A stretch of 64,000 bases of DNA from Myxococcaceae bacterium (GTDB taxonomy: Bacteria; Myxococcota_A; Polyangia; Polyangiales; Ga0077539), in the NCBI GenBank assembly GCA_004297725.1, contig SCUS01000113.1, positions 1-64,000 of the forward strand, in the 5' to 3' direction. Shown piece after piece: positions 1 through 10,192 of the stretch (position 1 is the first letter of the stretch; each line of letters begins with the position of its first letter). The notes under the pieces were generated by a model that was given only the letters and a program-made list of their open reading frames with translations, was not told the origin of the DNA and made no database searches. Both the position numbers and the translations under genes were made by a program.

Positions 1-43
1 TAGGTCGCGCCCCCGCCCTCACGGGCTGGGGTCTGGCTCTGGT

Positions 44-211
44 CGCTGACCGCCTCGCGGTCGTACCGGGGATACCCCCGCTGACCGCCTCGCGGTCGTA
101 CCGGGGATACCCCCGCTGACGGCCTCGCGGTCGTACCGGGGATACCCCCGCTGACGGCCTCGCGGTCGTACCGGGGATACCCTCGCTGACGCCTTGCGGT
201 CGAACTCCGAA
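44..211. repeat. 35-bp tandem repeat array
   Basis: Four complete 35-bp units start at 44, 79, 114 and 149, each beginning CGCTGAC, followed by a diverged partial unit from 184. Each unit holds two small palindromes, GACCGC-CTC-GCGGTC (perfect in the first two units, GACGGC in later ones) and CGGGG-ATAC-CCCCG. The last unit ends in CGGTCGAACTCCGAA at 197-211, just beyond the stop of the minus-strand gene at 230. The same unit and nearly the same end occur again at 32349-32485. The units are contiguous with no spacers. The likely nature is a REP/BIME-like intergenic repeat downstream of a gene; whether it acts in termination is inference. Confidence 0.9.
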
Positions 212-229
212 AGCCGGGAGGAGCTGCGC

Positions 230-3200
230 TCAGTAGAGCGAAGGACCGTACGCCCGGCAGCCGTTGTCGACCGGCGTCACGATCTGGCTCGGCGCGGCGG
301 AGACGCTCCCGACCGATCCCCGGTGGATGCGCTGGTCGTCGCTGCACAGAAACTCCCCGGACCAGTCGGGGTCGCCCACCCACGCGTCGGCGTACCCGTC
401 GCGGTTGAGGTCCCCGAGGCGCGCCACCCCCCGGCCGTAGCCCGTGGTGCCGCTCCCGGTGAGGGCCACCGCGCGCGTCCCGATGCCCGCGGCGCTGCCG
501 AAGCGCACCGCCGCGAGGCTCCCCTGGTAGCTGTAGAGCAGGTCGCCGAAGCCGTCGCCGTCGATGTCCCCGGCGCCCGCGACCCACACCCCGTAGGCCG
601 ACGTCGCCGCGCGGAAGGTCGTCGAATACGTGGTGGCGTACCCGTTGATTCCGCCGTGGTGGACGAAGACGTTGAGCGCCGGGGCGGTGAGGCCCACGCT
701 GTTGGCGTGCACCAGGTCGGCGTACCCGTCGTGGTTGACGTCCCAGGCCGCGTCGAAGTCCGTGAGCCCCGTCACCGGGATGCTCGTCCCCACGGTGGTC
801 GAGCCGTCGTAGTAGACCGAGAGGGCGTTGTCCGAGCCCACCGCGACGTCCGAGAGGTCGTTGTTGTTGCTGGTGCCGAGGCCCCGCACCCGGCGGCCGA
901 AGTTGGTCTCCGTCGAGGCGTAGGTGCGGTACGGCGCGGCGAGCGGTCCCCCCGCCGACCCACGGAACACGTAGGCCCGCGAGGCGCACACGGCGCCGCT
1001 CCAGCACGCGCCCACCACCACGTCGCCGTAGCCGTCGCCGTCCACGTCGCCCGCCCAGGACACCGACCCCCCGAATCCAGTCACGCCGCTCACGCCCAGG
1101 GTGGCCCAGCTCGCGGTGACGAGGCCCGCCGCTGAGCCGCGGTAGAGCCTCGCGCTGCTGGCGCCAGGCAGCCCCACGATGACGTCGCCGTAGCCGTCGC
1201 CGTCGACGTCCCCGGCGGCCTCGACGGACCTGCCGAAGGCGCTACCCGCCGGGCCGACCAGGGTCTGCGAGGCGGAGCTCGGGAAGCCCGCGAGCGCGCC
1301 GAAGTACACGTAGGCCGTCTCCGCCCGGTCGCTGCCGACGACCATGTCCATGTACCCGTCGCCGTTGACGTCGTTGAAGGTTCCGAAGGAGCCCGCGCGG
1401 CCGGTGGTGGCGACGCGAGGGACCACCACCTCCCAGACCGGCGACCAGGTGAAGCCCACGTTGGTCCCGATGCGACCCGCGAGCCGCCAGTACCAGACGC
1501 CGGGGCTGAGGTCGGCGGCGGGGGTCCAGCTCGAGGCGGTGACGTCCGCGGACTGCGACACCGTGGCGCAGGAGCGAGACACGCAGAGCTGGACGCGCGC
1601 GTCGGTGAGGCCCGAGGCGTTCACCCAGCGGAACACCGGCCGACGCGTGGTCGACTGCGCCACCGAGAGCGGCGACACGGGCCGCGGCGCCGGGATCGCC
1701 ACGCAGCCCCGCCCGTTGAAGAAGTAGCCCGCGTTGCAGACGTAGCCGCACGTCGCCGCGGCGCAGGTCGCGGTGGCGTTGGCCGGGGCGACGCAGGCGT
1801 TGCCGCAGGCGCCGCAGTGCAGCACCGACGCGGCGGTGTTGACCTCGCAGCCGTTGCTCGCGAGGCCGTCGCAGTCGCCGTAACCCGCGTTGCAGGTCCC
1901 GATGCCGCAGAGGCCGCCGGTGCAGACCGGCGCGGCGTTGGCGGGGGCGCACGCGAGGCCGCAGCCGCCGCAGTGGGCGACGGTGACGCGGGTGTCGGTC
2001 TCGCAGCCGTTGGTGGCGACGCCGTCGCAGTTGCCGTAACCCGCGTTGCAGGCGCCCAGCGAGCAGAGCCCCGCGCGGCAGACGCCCGACGCGTTGGCGT
2101 AGCTGCAGGCCCGCGCGCAGGCGCCGCAGTTGGAGGCGTCGGTCTGCAGGTCGACGCAGACGTTGGAGCAGTTGGCGAGCGCCCCGCAGTCGCGGGTGCA
2201 GGTGCCCGCGGCGCAGAAGAACCCGCTCCCGCACGCCCGCCCGCACGCCCCGCAGTGGGAGGCGTTGGTGGCGAGGTTGGCCTCGCAGCCGTTGCTGGCG
2301 ACGCCGTCGCAGTTGGCGAAGCCCGTGTTGCAGGTGCCCACCGCGCAGGCCCCGGCGGAGCACACCGGCGTGGCGTTGGCGAGGCTGCACGCCCGGCCGC
2401 AGCCGCCGCAGTGCGCCAGCGTGGTGGCGGTGTTGACCTCGCAGCCGTTGCTGGCGAGGCCGTCGCAGTTGCCGAAAGCCCCCGAGCAGGTGATGCCGCA
2501 GGTGCCGCCGCTGCAGGTGGCGGTGCCGTTGATGGCGCTGCACGCCCGGCCGCAGCCGCCGCAGTGGCGCACGTCGCTGCGCTGGTCGACCTCGCAGCCG
2601 TTGCTGGCGACGCCGTCGCAGTTGCCGAAGCCCGCGGCGCAGCTCGCCACGGAGCACGCGCCGCCCACGCAGGCGGGCGTGGCGTTGGGGAGCGAGCACG
2701 CGAGGGTGCACGACCCGCAGGCGGTGACGGTGCTGCGAAGGTCGGTCTCGCAGCCGTTGGCGGCGCTGCCGTCGCAGTTGCCGAAGCCCGCGGCGCAGGT
2801 GATGCCGCAGGCGCCCGCGGCGCAGGAGGCGGTGCCGTTGGTGGCGTTGCACGCGCTGCCGCAGCCGCCGCAGTGGGCGGGGCTCGTGGCGAGGTTGCTC
2901 TCGCAGCCGTTGGCGGCGTTGCCGTCGCAGTCGCCGAAGCCCGCCGCGCAGCGGAACGAGCACGCCCCCCGCGCGCAGGTGGCCGTCGCGTTGGCCGCGC
3001 CCGGGCAGGCGACCCCGCAGGCGCCGCAGTTGGAGGGGCTGGTCTGCGTGTCGACGCAGGCCCCGGCGCAGAAGGTCGTTCCGGCGCCGCAGACCGAGCC
3101 GCACACCCCGGCGCTGCAGACGAAGCCCGCGGCGCAGGCGTTGTTGCAGCGGCCGCAGTGGGCGTTGGCGCTGCCGAGCTGGGTCTCGCAGCCGTTGCCG

Positions 3201-5509
3201 AGGCTGCCGTCGCAGTTGCCGTAGCCTGCGGCGCAGGTGATGCCGCAGGCGCCCGCGGCGCAGGTGGCGGCGCCGTTGACCGCCCCGCAGGCGGCGCCGC
3301 AGCGGCCGCAGTGCGCGGGGGTGCGGGCGAGGTCGACCTCGCAGCCGTTGGAGGGGTCGCCGTCGCAGTCGCCGAAGCCCGCGTTGCAGCGGGCGACGGT
3401 GCAGCTCCCCCCGGCGCAGGCCGCGGTGGCGTTGGCCAGCACGCAGGCCCGCCCGCAGGCGCCGCAGTGGAGCACGCTGGTGCCGAGGGCCACCTCGCAG
3501 CCGTCGGCGGGCATGGCGTTGCAGTCCGCGGTGCCGGCGTTGCAGCTCGCGATCACGCAGCGCCCCGCGGTGCAGGCCGCGGCGGCGCTGGCCAGCGAGC
3601 AGGCCCGGCCGCAGCCGCCGCAGTGGGCGGTGCTGGAGGTGGTGGGCGTCTCGCAGCCGTTGCCGAGGTTGCCGTCGCAGTCGCCGAAGCCCGAGGCGCA
3701 GGTGAGCCGGCACGCCCCCGCCGCGCAGGAGGGGGTGGCGTTGGCGGTGCTGCACGCCGCGCCGCAGCGGCCGCAGGACGACGGGGTGCTGAGGAGGTTG
3801 GTCTCGCAGCCGTTGGAGGCGACGCCGTCGCAGTCGGCGTAGCCGGCGTTGCAGCGCACCACGGCGCAGCGGCCCGCGCCGCAGGACGACTCCGCGTTGG
3901 GCAGCGCGCACCCGGCGCCGCAGGCCCCGCAGTGGGCCGTGGCGGTGAGCAGGTCGGTCTCGCAGCCGTTGGCGGCGTTGCCGTCGCAGTCGCCGAGCGT
4001 CGAGGGCATGCAGACGCGGGTCGACTCGCAGCGCCCGGCGTTGCAGCGCGCGCCCGCCCCGGGGAAGGTGCAGCGGGTGTTGCAGGCGCCGCAGTGGAGG
4101 GCGTTGGTGCCGAGGTTGGTCTCGCAGCCGTTGGCGGGGTCGCCGTCGCAGTCGCCATAGCCCGCGTTGCAGCGGGCGAGGGTGCAGCGACCGGCGGCGC
4201 AGCCCGCGACGCCGTTGGCGACGGAGCACGCGCTGCCGCAGGCGCCGCAGTGCGAGGCGCTGGTGGAGAGCGCGACCTCGCAGCCGTTGGCGGGGTCACC
4301 GTCGCAGTCGGCGTAGCCCGCGGTGCAGGTGAAGCCGCAGCGGGCGTCGGCGCAGGTGGCCGTGGCGTTGGGGGCGCTGGGGCAGGCGTTGCCGCAGGCG
4401 CCGCAGTGGGCGGGGGCGATGGCGAGGTCGACCTCGCAGCCGTTGCTGGCGACGCCGTCGCAGTTGCCGAAGCCCGAGGCGCAGACCACGGCGCAGCGGC
4501 CGGTCATGCAGGCGGGGGTGGCGTTGGGGGCGGAGGGGCAGGCGTTGCCGCAGGTTCCGCAGTGGGCGGGGGTGGAGCGGACGTCGGTCTCGCAGCCGTT
4601 GCTGGCGACGGCGTCGCAGTCGCCGACCAGGGTGGCGTCCTCGCAGCGCAGCGCGCAGGCGCCCGCCACGCAGGCCGCCGCCCCGCGCGGCCCCGACGCG
4701 CAGCGGTTGTCGCAGGCGCCGCAGTGGCCCGGGTCGGTGGTGCGGTCGACGCAGGTGTCGCCGCAGCGGTCAGGGGTCGCGCCCTGGCAGGCGACGGCGC
4801 AGGAGGCGCGGGGCGATCCGCCGACGACGGTGACGGTGCAGAGCGGGCTCTCCCCGGCGCAGCGGTTGTCGCAGGCGCCGCAGTGGTCGGGGCGGGAGAG
4901 GTCGGCCTCGCAGCCGTTGGCGGGGTCGCCGTCGCAGTCGCCGAAGCCGGGCTCGCAGGAGAAGGCGCAGCCCGCGTCGGCGCAGCGGGGGACGGCGTGC
5001 GCGGGGGCGGAGCACGCGGTGGCGCAGGCGCCGCAGTGGAGGGGAGCGCGGAGGTCGGTCTCGCAGCCGTCGGAGGGGTCGCCGTTGCAGTCGCCGCGGC
5101 CGGGCTCGCAGACCAGCACGCAGGCGTTGCGGACGCAGGTCATGAAGGGGTTGATGACCTGGCAGTCGTAGGGCTGGAGGCAGGGCGGGCGGCACTCGCC
5201 GTCGCGGGTGCAGCTCTGCCCCGCGGGGCAGTCGCTGGCGTAGTTGCAGGCCCTGGGCGCTCCGACGGGGATGCACCCCCGGACGCCCGCGCGCTCCTGG
5301 CAGAGCTGGCCCATGGGGCAGTCGCTGCCGGTGCGGCAGGCGACCCGGCAGTACACCCCGAGGCAGATGTTGCCCTCGGCGCAGTCGGAGTCGTAGCGGC
5401 ACTGGCCCTCCGGGGGGGAGGGCGCGGTACAGCCCAGCGCCAGGAGCGCCGAGAGCAGCGCGAGCGCAAGGAGACGTCCACCGGCGAGGGAGCGAGCGAG
5501 GTCCACCAT
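230..5509 (-). CDS. Giant cysteine-module / FG-GAP surface lipoprotein
   Basis: This 1759-residue protein starts with a lipoprotein signal peptide whose lipobox ends at Cys27 (LLALGC). Residues from about 35 to 1300 are cysteine-rich. After some short CxxDxDC segments, I count 19 modules of the form G[FY]G[DN]CDG..[ND]GCE..HCG.CG.AC plus three variants of the type CVD..T...NCGAC. Then comes a fibronectin-like segment (FRWVNASG...WSPVWEV) and six or seven FG-GAP/integrin-alpha-like motifs such as GDVDGDGYGDVVVG, with calcium-loop DxDGDG signatures expected to form a beta-propeller. Such proteins are common in Myxococcota and are probably surface-exposed; ligand and role are unknown. It lies alone, with repeats downstream. 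The very long open frames on the opposite strand are artefacts of GC bias. Confidence 0.9.
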   Translation of the reverse strand: MVDLARSLAGGRLLALALLSALLALGCTAPSPPEGQCRYDSDCAEGNICLGVYCRVACRTGSDCPMGQLCQERAGVRGCIPVGAPRACNYASDCPAGQSCTRDGECRPPCLQPYDCQVINPFMTCVRNACVLVCEPGRGDCNGDPSDGCETDLRAPLHCGACATACSAPAHAVPRCADAGCAFSCEPGFGDCDGDPANGCEADLSRPDHCGACDNRCAGESPLCTVTVVGGSPRASCAVACQGATPDRCGDTCVDRTTDPGHCGACDNRCASGPRGAAACVAGACALRCEDATLVGDCDAVASNGCETDVRSTPAHCGTCGNACPSAPNATPACMTGRCAVVCASGFGNCDGVASNGCEVDLAIAPAHCGACGNACPSAPNATATCADARCGFTCTAGYADCDGDPANGCEVALSTSASHCGACGSACSVANGVAGCAAGRCTLARCNAGYGDCDGDPANGCETNLGTNALHCGACNTRCTFPGAGARCNAGRCESTRVCMPSTLGDCDGNAANGCETDLLTATAHCGACGAGCALPNAESSCGAGRCAVVRCNAGYADCDGVASNGCETNLLSTPSSCGRCGAACSTANATPSCAAGACRLTCASGFGDCDGNLGNGCETPTTSSTAHCGGCGRACSLASAAAACTAGRCVIASCNAGTADCNAMPADGCEVALGTSVLHCGACGRACVLANATAACAGGSCTVARCNAGFGDCDGDPSNGCEVDLARTPAHCGRCGAACGAVNGAATCAAGACGITCAAGYGNCDGSLGNGCETQLGSANAHCGRCNNACAAGFVCSAGVCGSVCGAGTTFCAGACVDTQTSPSNCGACGVACPGAANATATCARGACSFRCAAGFGDCDGNAANGCESNLATSPAHCGGCGSACNATNGTASCAAGACGITCAAGFGNCDGSAANGCETDLRSTVTACGSCTLACSLPNATPACVGGACSVASCAAGFGNCDGVASNGCEVDQRSDVRHCGGCGRACSAINGTATCSGGTCGITCSGAFGNCDGLASNGCEVNTATTLAHCGGCGRACSLANATPVCSAGACAVGTCNTGFANCDGVASNGCEANLATNASHCGACGRACGSGFFCAAGTCTRDCGALANCSNVCVDLQTDASNCGACARACSYANASGVCRAGLCSLGACNAGYGNCDGVATNGCETDTRVTVAHCGGCGLACAPANAAPVCTGGLCGIGTCNAGYGDCDGLASNGCEVNTAASVLHCGACGNACVAPANATATCAAATCGYVCNAGYFFNGRGCVAIPAPRPVSPLSVAQSTTRRPVFRWVNASGLTDARVQLCVSRSCATVSQSADVTASSWTPAADLSPGVWYWRLAGRIGTNVGFTWSPVWEVVVPRVATTGRAGSFGTFNDVNGDGYMDMVVGSDRAETAYVYFGALAGFPSSASQTLVGPAGSAFGRSVEAAGDVDGDGYGDVIVGLPGASSARLYRGSAAGLVTASWATLGVSGVTGFGGSVSWAGDVDGDGYGDVVVGACWSGAVCASRAYVFRGSAGGPLAAPYRTYASTETNFGRRVRGLGTSNNNDLSDVAVGSDNALSVYYDGSTTVGTSIPVTGLTDFDAAWDVNHDGYADLVHANSVGLTAPALNVFVHHGGINGYATTYSTTFRAATSAYGVWVAGAGDIDGDGFGDLLYSYQGSLAAVRFGSAAGIGTRAVALTGSGTTGYGRGVARLGDLNRDGYADAWVGDPDWSGEFLCSDDQRIHRGSVGSVSAAPSQIVTPVDNGCRAYGPSLY

Positions 5510-5569
5510 AGGGACCGTCGGTTAACGCAGTACGGCGGAAACGTCCATGCGCGGGGACAGCGGGGGGTG

Positions 5570-6843
5570 TCAGCCCGAGGACTTCGACTCCCAGCGGTCG
5601 AGCACCGTGGCCACGGCCATGTCGCTGAGCACGTTGGTCGCCGCGCGCCCGCGGCCCACCAGCCAGTCGATGGGCAGCAGCAGCGGCACCACGGCGGTCA
5701 CCGTCGCGTCCGACACGCCCGCGGCGCCGAGCACCAGCGGCAGCGTGATGAGCCCCGCCTCCGGGACCCCGGCGATGCCGATGCCCGCCATCACCGAGGA
5801 GAGCGCCACGGTCACCTGCTGCGAGATCGTCAGGTGGGCCCCCAGCGCCTGCGTCACGAAGATCGCCGCGGCCGCCTCGTAGAGGATGATCCCGTCGTGG
5901 TTGAGGTTGGTGCCCACGCAGGCCGCGAGGCGCGCGGAGGCGGGGGAGACCTTCAGCTTGTCCTGGAGGCAGCGCAGGGTGATGGGCAGCGTCGCGAGGC
6001 TCGACCCGCAGGAGAGGGCGGTGAGCGCGGCGTCCGCGGCGCCCGAGAAGAAGGCCAGCGGGGAGCGCCTCGCGGCGACGGAGACCAGCACCCCGTACCA
6101 GACCACGGCGTGGAGGAAGAGCCCGAGCAGCACCGTCGCCAGGAAGGGACCCAGCGCCGCGAAGACCCCGACGCCGGTGCGCGAGACCACGCTCGCCACC
6201 ACGGCGAAGACCGCGAAGGGCACCAGCTTCACCACGCCGTGCAGCACCCCGCTGAAGAGCGCGAGACCCCCGTGGGCGAAGGACTCCCAGGTGGCGATCG
6301 CCGAGGCGAGGGCGGGGTCGGAGGCGCGCTTGAGCGAGCGCAGCGCCACGCCCAGCGCGACCGCGATGAGCACCGCGGAGATGACCTGGTTCTTCACGAA
6401 GGGCTCGACCACGCTCTCGGGGATCATCCGACCGAGGTTGGTCAGCGGGTCGAGCGTCGGGGCGGCGCCCTCGTGGGGGCGGGCCGAGGCGGCCGCGTGG
6501 GCGGGGCCGAGGAGCTCGTCGAGGTGGCCCTGCCAGCGCGCCCCGGCGTGGATGGTGTGGGAGACGCCGAGCCCCAGGACGATGGCGACCAGGGCGTTGA
6601 GGGAGGAGAGCCCGAAGAGGCGCACGGCCTGCCGGCCGGGGATCTCCGTGCGGGCGAAGGCGTCGAGCACCGCGAAGAGGATGAGCGGCGTCGCGAGCGC
6701 CTTGAGCACCCGGATCACCAGCATCCCCACGTTGCCGAGCGCCGCCGCGCGGGGGCCGAGCACCCGGGCCGCGAGGATGCCCAGCACCACCGCCACCACG
6801 ATGCGCGCCGACAGCGGAAACCGCTCCCGCGCGCTCGCCCCGC

Positions 6844-6847
<4 letters not shown>
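5570..6847 (-). CDS. Dicarboxylate/amino acid:cation symporter (DAACS family)
   Basis: Predicted 425-aa inner-membrane symporter of the GltP/DctA family, which imports dicarboxylates or acidic amino acids with H+ or Na+. The family's serine-rich hairpin is visible as SCGSSLATLP, the NMDGT-type motif appears as the variant GTNLNHDG, and the second hairpin as AGIGIAGVPEAG; the rest is a series of hydrophobic helices. The frame is open further upstream, but that part lies inside the acyl-CoA dehydrogenase gene and reads as Arg-rich out-of-frame translation. I chose the TTG at 6847, whose bases overlap the TGA of the upstream gene, giving the usual family length (400-430 aa). The overlap suggests translational coupling to the dehydrogenase. 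The substrate cannot be told from sequence. Confidence 0.85.
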
Positions 6848-8064
<1,217 letters not shown>

Positions 8065-8119
8065 GGCCGCGATAGTCGTTGAGCGACCGTTGCCTGTCAC
8101 GCCCGCAGGCGAAGGGCGC

Positions 8120-10081
8120 TCAGCGTCGCCGCCGTCGCAGCCCGAGCAGCGCCACCGCGGCCATCACGGCCATTCCCCCCCGCGAGGGCGACGGGCCGCC
8201 GGGCGTCCTGCAGCCGCAGTTCGGGTCGCTGGGGTCCTCGAAGAGCCCGGCGTCGTTGTCCGCCGCGTCCTTCGCTCTCGGCACGTCCACCCGTGGCACG
8301 TCCACGCGGGCGTCGGCCACCTGGGCGTCGCGCCCGCCGGCGTCGGGCACCCCGGCGTCCATCCTGGGAGGGCGCACGCACTGACCCGCGCTGCACACCG
8401 AGTCGCTCGGGCAGGTGACGTTGGCGCAGAGGTCCGCCTCGCAGCGGCCCGAGCCCGGCTCGCAGCGAGACCCGAGCGGGCACGTCACCCCGGCGCAGTG
8501 GGCCACGCACCGCGGCAGCGACCCGCTGCAGTCGAGGGTCGCTCCGGCGCCGCAGGTGAGCGCGTCGCACCCCGCCGCCCCGCAGCGCCCGGTGCTCGCG
8601 GAGCACACCGTCTCCCCGGTGCACGCCACGCAGGGACAGTTGGCCACGCAGCGCCCGGCCTCGCAGTGCTGCTGCCCGGGGCACATCACCCCGGAGCACG
8701 CGTCGAGGCAGGCGCCGCCCCGGCAGACCTGGCCCACCGGGCAGCGCGCTCCGGCGCACGGGTCCTGACAGCCCGTGGGGCCGCACACCTGACCGGCGGG
8801 GCACACGGCGCTCGCGCAGGGCGTGGGGAGGCAGTACGTGACGCCGCCGTCGGCCTGGATGCAGGTCTGCCCCGTGGGGCACGCGCCCTCGACGCACTGC
8901 GGGGCGCAGAGCCCGCTCACGCAGGTGGTGTTGGACGGGCACCCGGCGGAGACCCCATCGCAGTTGACGTCGCGGCGCGTGGAGCAGGTCTCGATGGCCG
9001 CGGGGTTCACCGCGGGGTCGCGGTCGTTGCAGTCGTTGCCGCCGCAGTTGGAGTCGCGGAAGCCGTCGGCGTCGGCGTCGGGGCAGATGCCGGTGTCGTC
9101 CTCGTTGAGCCCCGCGACCGCGTCGAGCTCCGCGTCGAAGGACCAGAACGAGCACGCCGGGCTGGGGTTGCCGTTGTTGCCCGCGACCAGCGAGGCGTAG
9201 CGGAAGGTGAGCCCGCAGGGGAGCGAGAACACCTGCACGATGCCGTCGCGCTGCGTGGGGTTGCTGAGGTTGGGGTTGAGCGAGGTGCCCACGGGCTGAC
9301 CGCCGACGGCGGCGTCGGGGATCCACCCCTGGAGGAAGGCCCGGGTGAGCACCGCGGGGTTCCAGCGGGAGCCGTCGGGGCGGCCGGGCGCGGCGATCTC
9401 CGTGGCGTCGGGGTTGTTCGAGAGCCACACGCTGTACTCGAAGGACTCGCAGGGCAGCGGCGCGTGGTCCGTGTACGGAAACACCGCCACGCGGTTGCCC
9501 TCTCCGCCGAGGTCGAAGACCGCGCCGTCCTGAGGGAGGAAGCGCGCCTGCTCGCCGTCGCACACCCGCTCGCCGTCCGCGTGCCCCGGCACCCCGACGT
9601 AGAACCGGTCGATCTCGCCGTTGTAGCAGTCGAGGTTGTTGAAGGTGTCTTCGTAGGTGTGGTTCCACCCGAAGCGGTACTCCGCGTCGGTGGCGAAGGC
9701 GGGCCTCGGGCCGCCCGCGGGGGCGCAGTACCCGTCCGGGGAGCCGGCGCCGTAGTAGAGCCACCCCGAGCCCCCGTAGCCGCGGCTGACCGTGCGCTGG
9801 ATGTCCGTCGCCGAGGTGGACACCCCCCGGATGATGCGGGCGAAGCGCAGCCTCCGCGCGTCCCTCCCATCGCTCGTCTGGAACACCCCGTCCCGCCGCT
9901 CCGCCGCCGCGAGCGAGTCGAAGCAGGCCGTGCCATTGACGACGCACTGCCCGCACGCCGCGTTGGGCGTGGCGCTGCTGCACGTCGTGCACATCCCCAT
10001 CACCGGCTGCGCGCTCGCCGCCGCGGGCCCGAGCAGCGCGCACCCCAACACCGCCACCCCCGAAGCAAGACGCCACCGCAT
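8120..10081 (-). CDS. MYXO-CTERM surface protein with Cys-rich repeats and MopE-type motif
   Basis: The 653-aa product has a Sec signal peptide (MRWRLASGVAVLGCALLG...ASA). Its N-terminal half is a globular domain of unknown function. Around residue 360 there is DADADGFRDSNCGGNDCND, a calcium/metal-binding motif like those of MopE. It continues into about ten short CP.GQ.C...C cysteine segments and an Asp/Ala-rich linker. The tail (NCGC..., a hydrophobic stretch, then RRRRR) is a MYXO-CTERM sorting signal, expected to anchor the protein at the cell surface after processing. The ATG at 10081 was chosen for the signal peptide; the frame stays open upstream but that extension is Arg/Gly-rich and unlike coding sequence. 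It is divergent from the gene at 10193. Confidence 0.88.
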   Translation of the reverse strand: MRWRLASGVAVLGCALLGPAAASAQPVMGMCTTCSSATPNAACGQCVVNGTACFDSLAAAERRDGVFQTSDGRDARRLRFARIIRGVSTSATDIQRTVSRGYGGSGWLYYGAGSPDGYCAPAGGPRPAFATDAEYRFGWNHTYEDTFNNLDCYNGEIDRFYVGVPGHADGERVCDGEQARFLPQDGAVFDLGGEGNRVAVFPYTDHAPLPCESFEYSVWLSNNPDATEIAAPGRPDGSRWNPAVLTRAFLQGWIPDAAVGGQPVGTSLNPNLSNPTQRDGIVQVFSLPCGLTFRYASLVAGNNGNPSPACSFWSFDAELDAVAGLNEDDTGICPDADADGFRDSNCGGNDCNDRDPAVNPAAIETCSTRRDVNCDGVSAGCPSNTTCVSGLCAPQCVEGACPTGQTCIQADGGVTYCLPTPCASAVCPAGQVCGPTGCQDPCAGARCPVGQVCRGGACLDACSGVMCPGQQHCEAGRCVANCPCVACTGETVCSASTGRCGAAGCDALTCGAGATLDCSGSLPRCVAHCAGVTCPLGSRCEPGSGRCEADLCANVTCPSDSVCSAGQCVRPPRMDAGVPDAGGRDAQVADARVDVPRVDVPRAKDAADNDAGLFEDPSDPNCGCRTPGGPSPSRGGMAVMAAVALLGLRRRRR

Positions 10082-10192
10082 GGCGCGTACGCTCACACGC
10101 GCGCTCGCCGCGTGGCAAGGCGTGCGCTCCGCCGCGCCGACCCTTGACCCACCCCCCGCTCCGCCGCTCTCATTCGCGACCATCACCTGCCC

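Noticed and set aside
44..211. CRISPR array
   Set aside because: The 35-bp units are contiguous with no spacers, and no cas gene is present.
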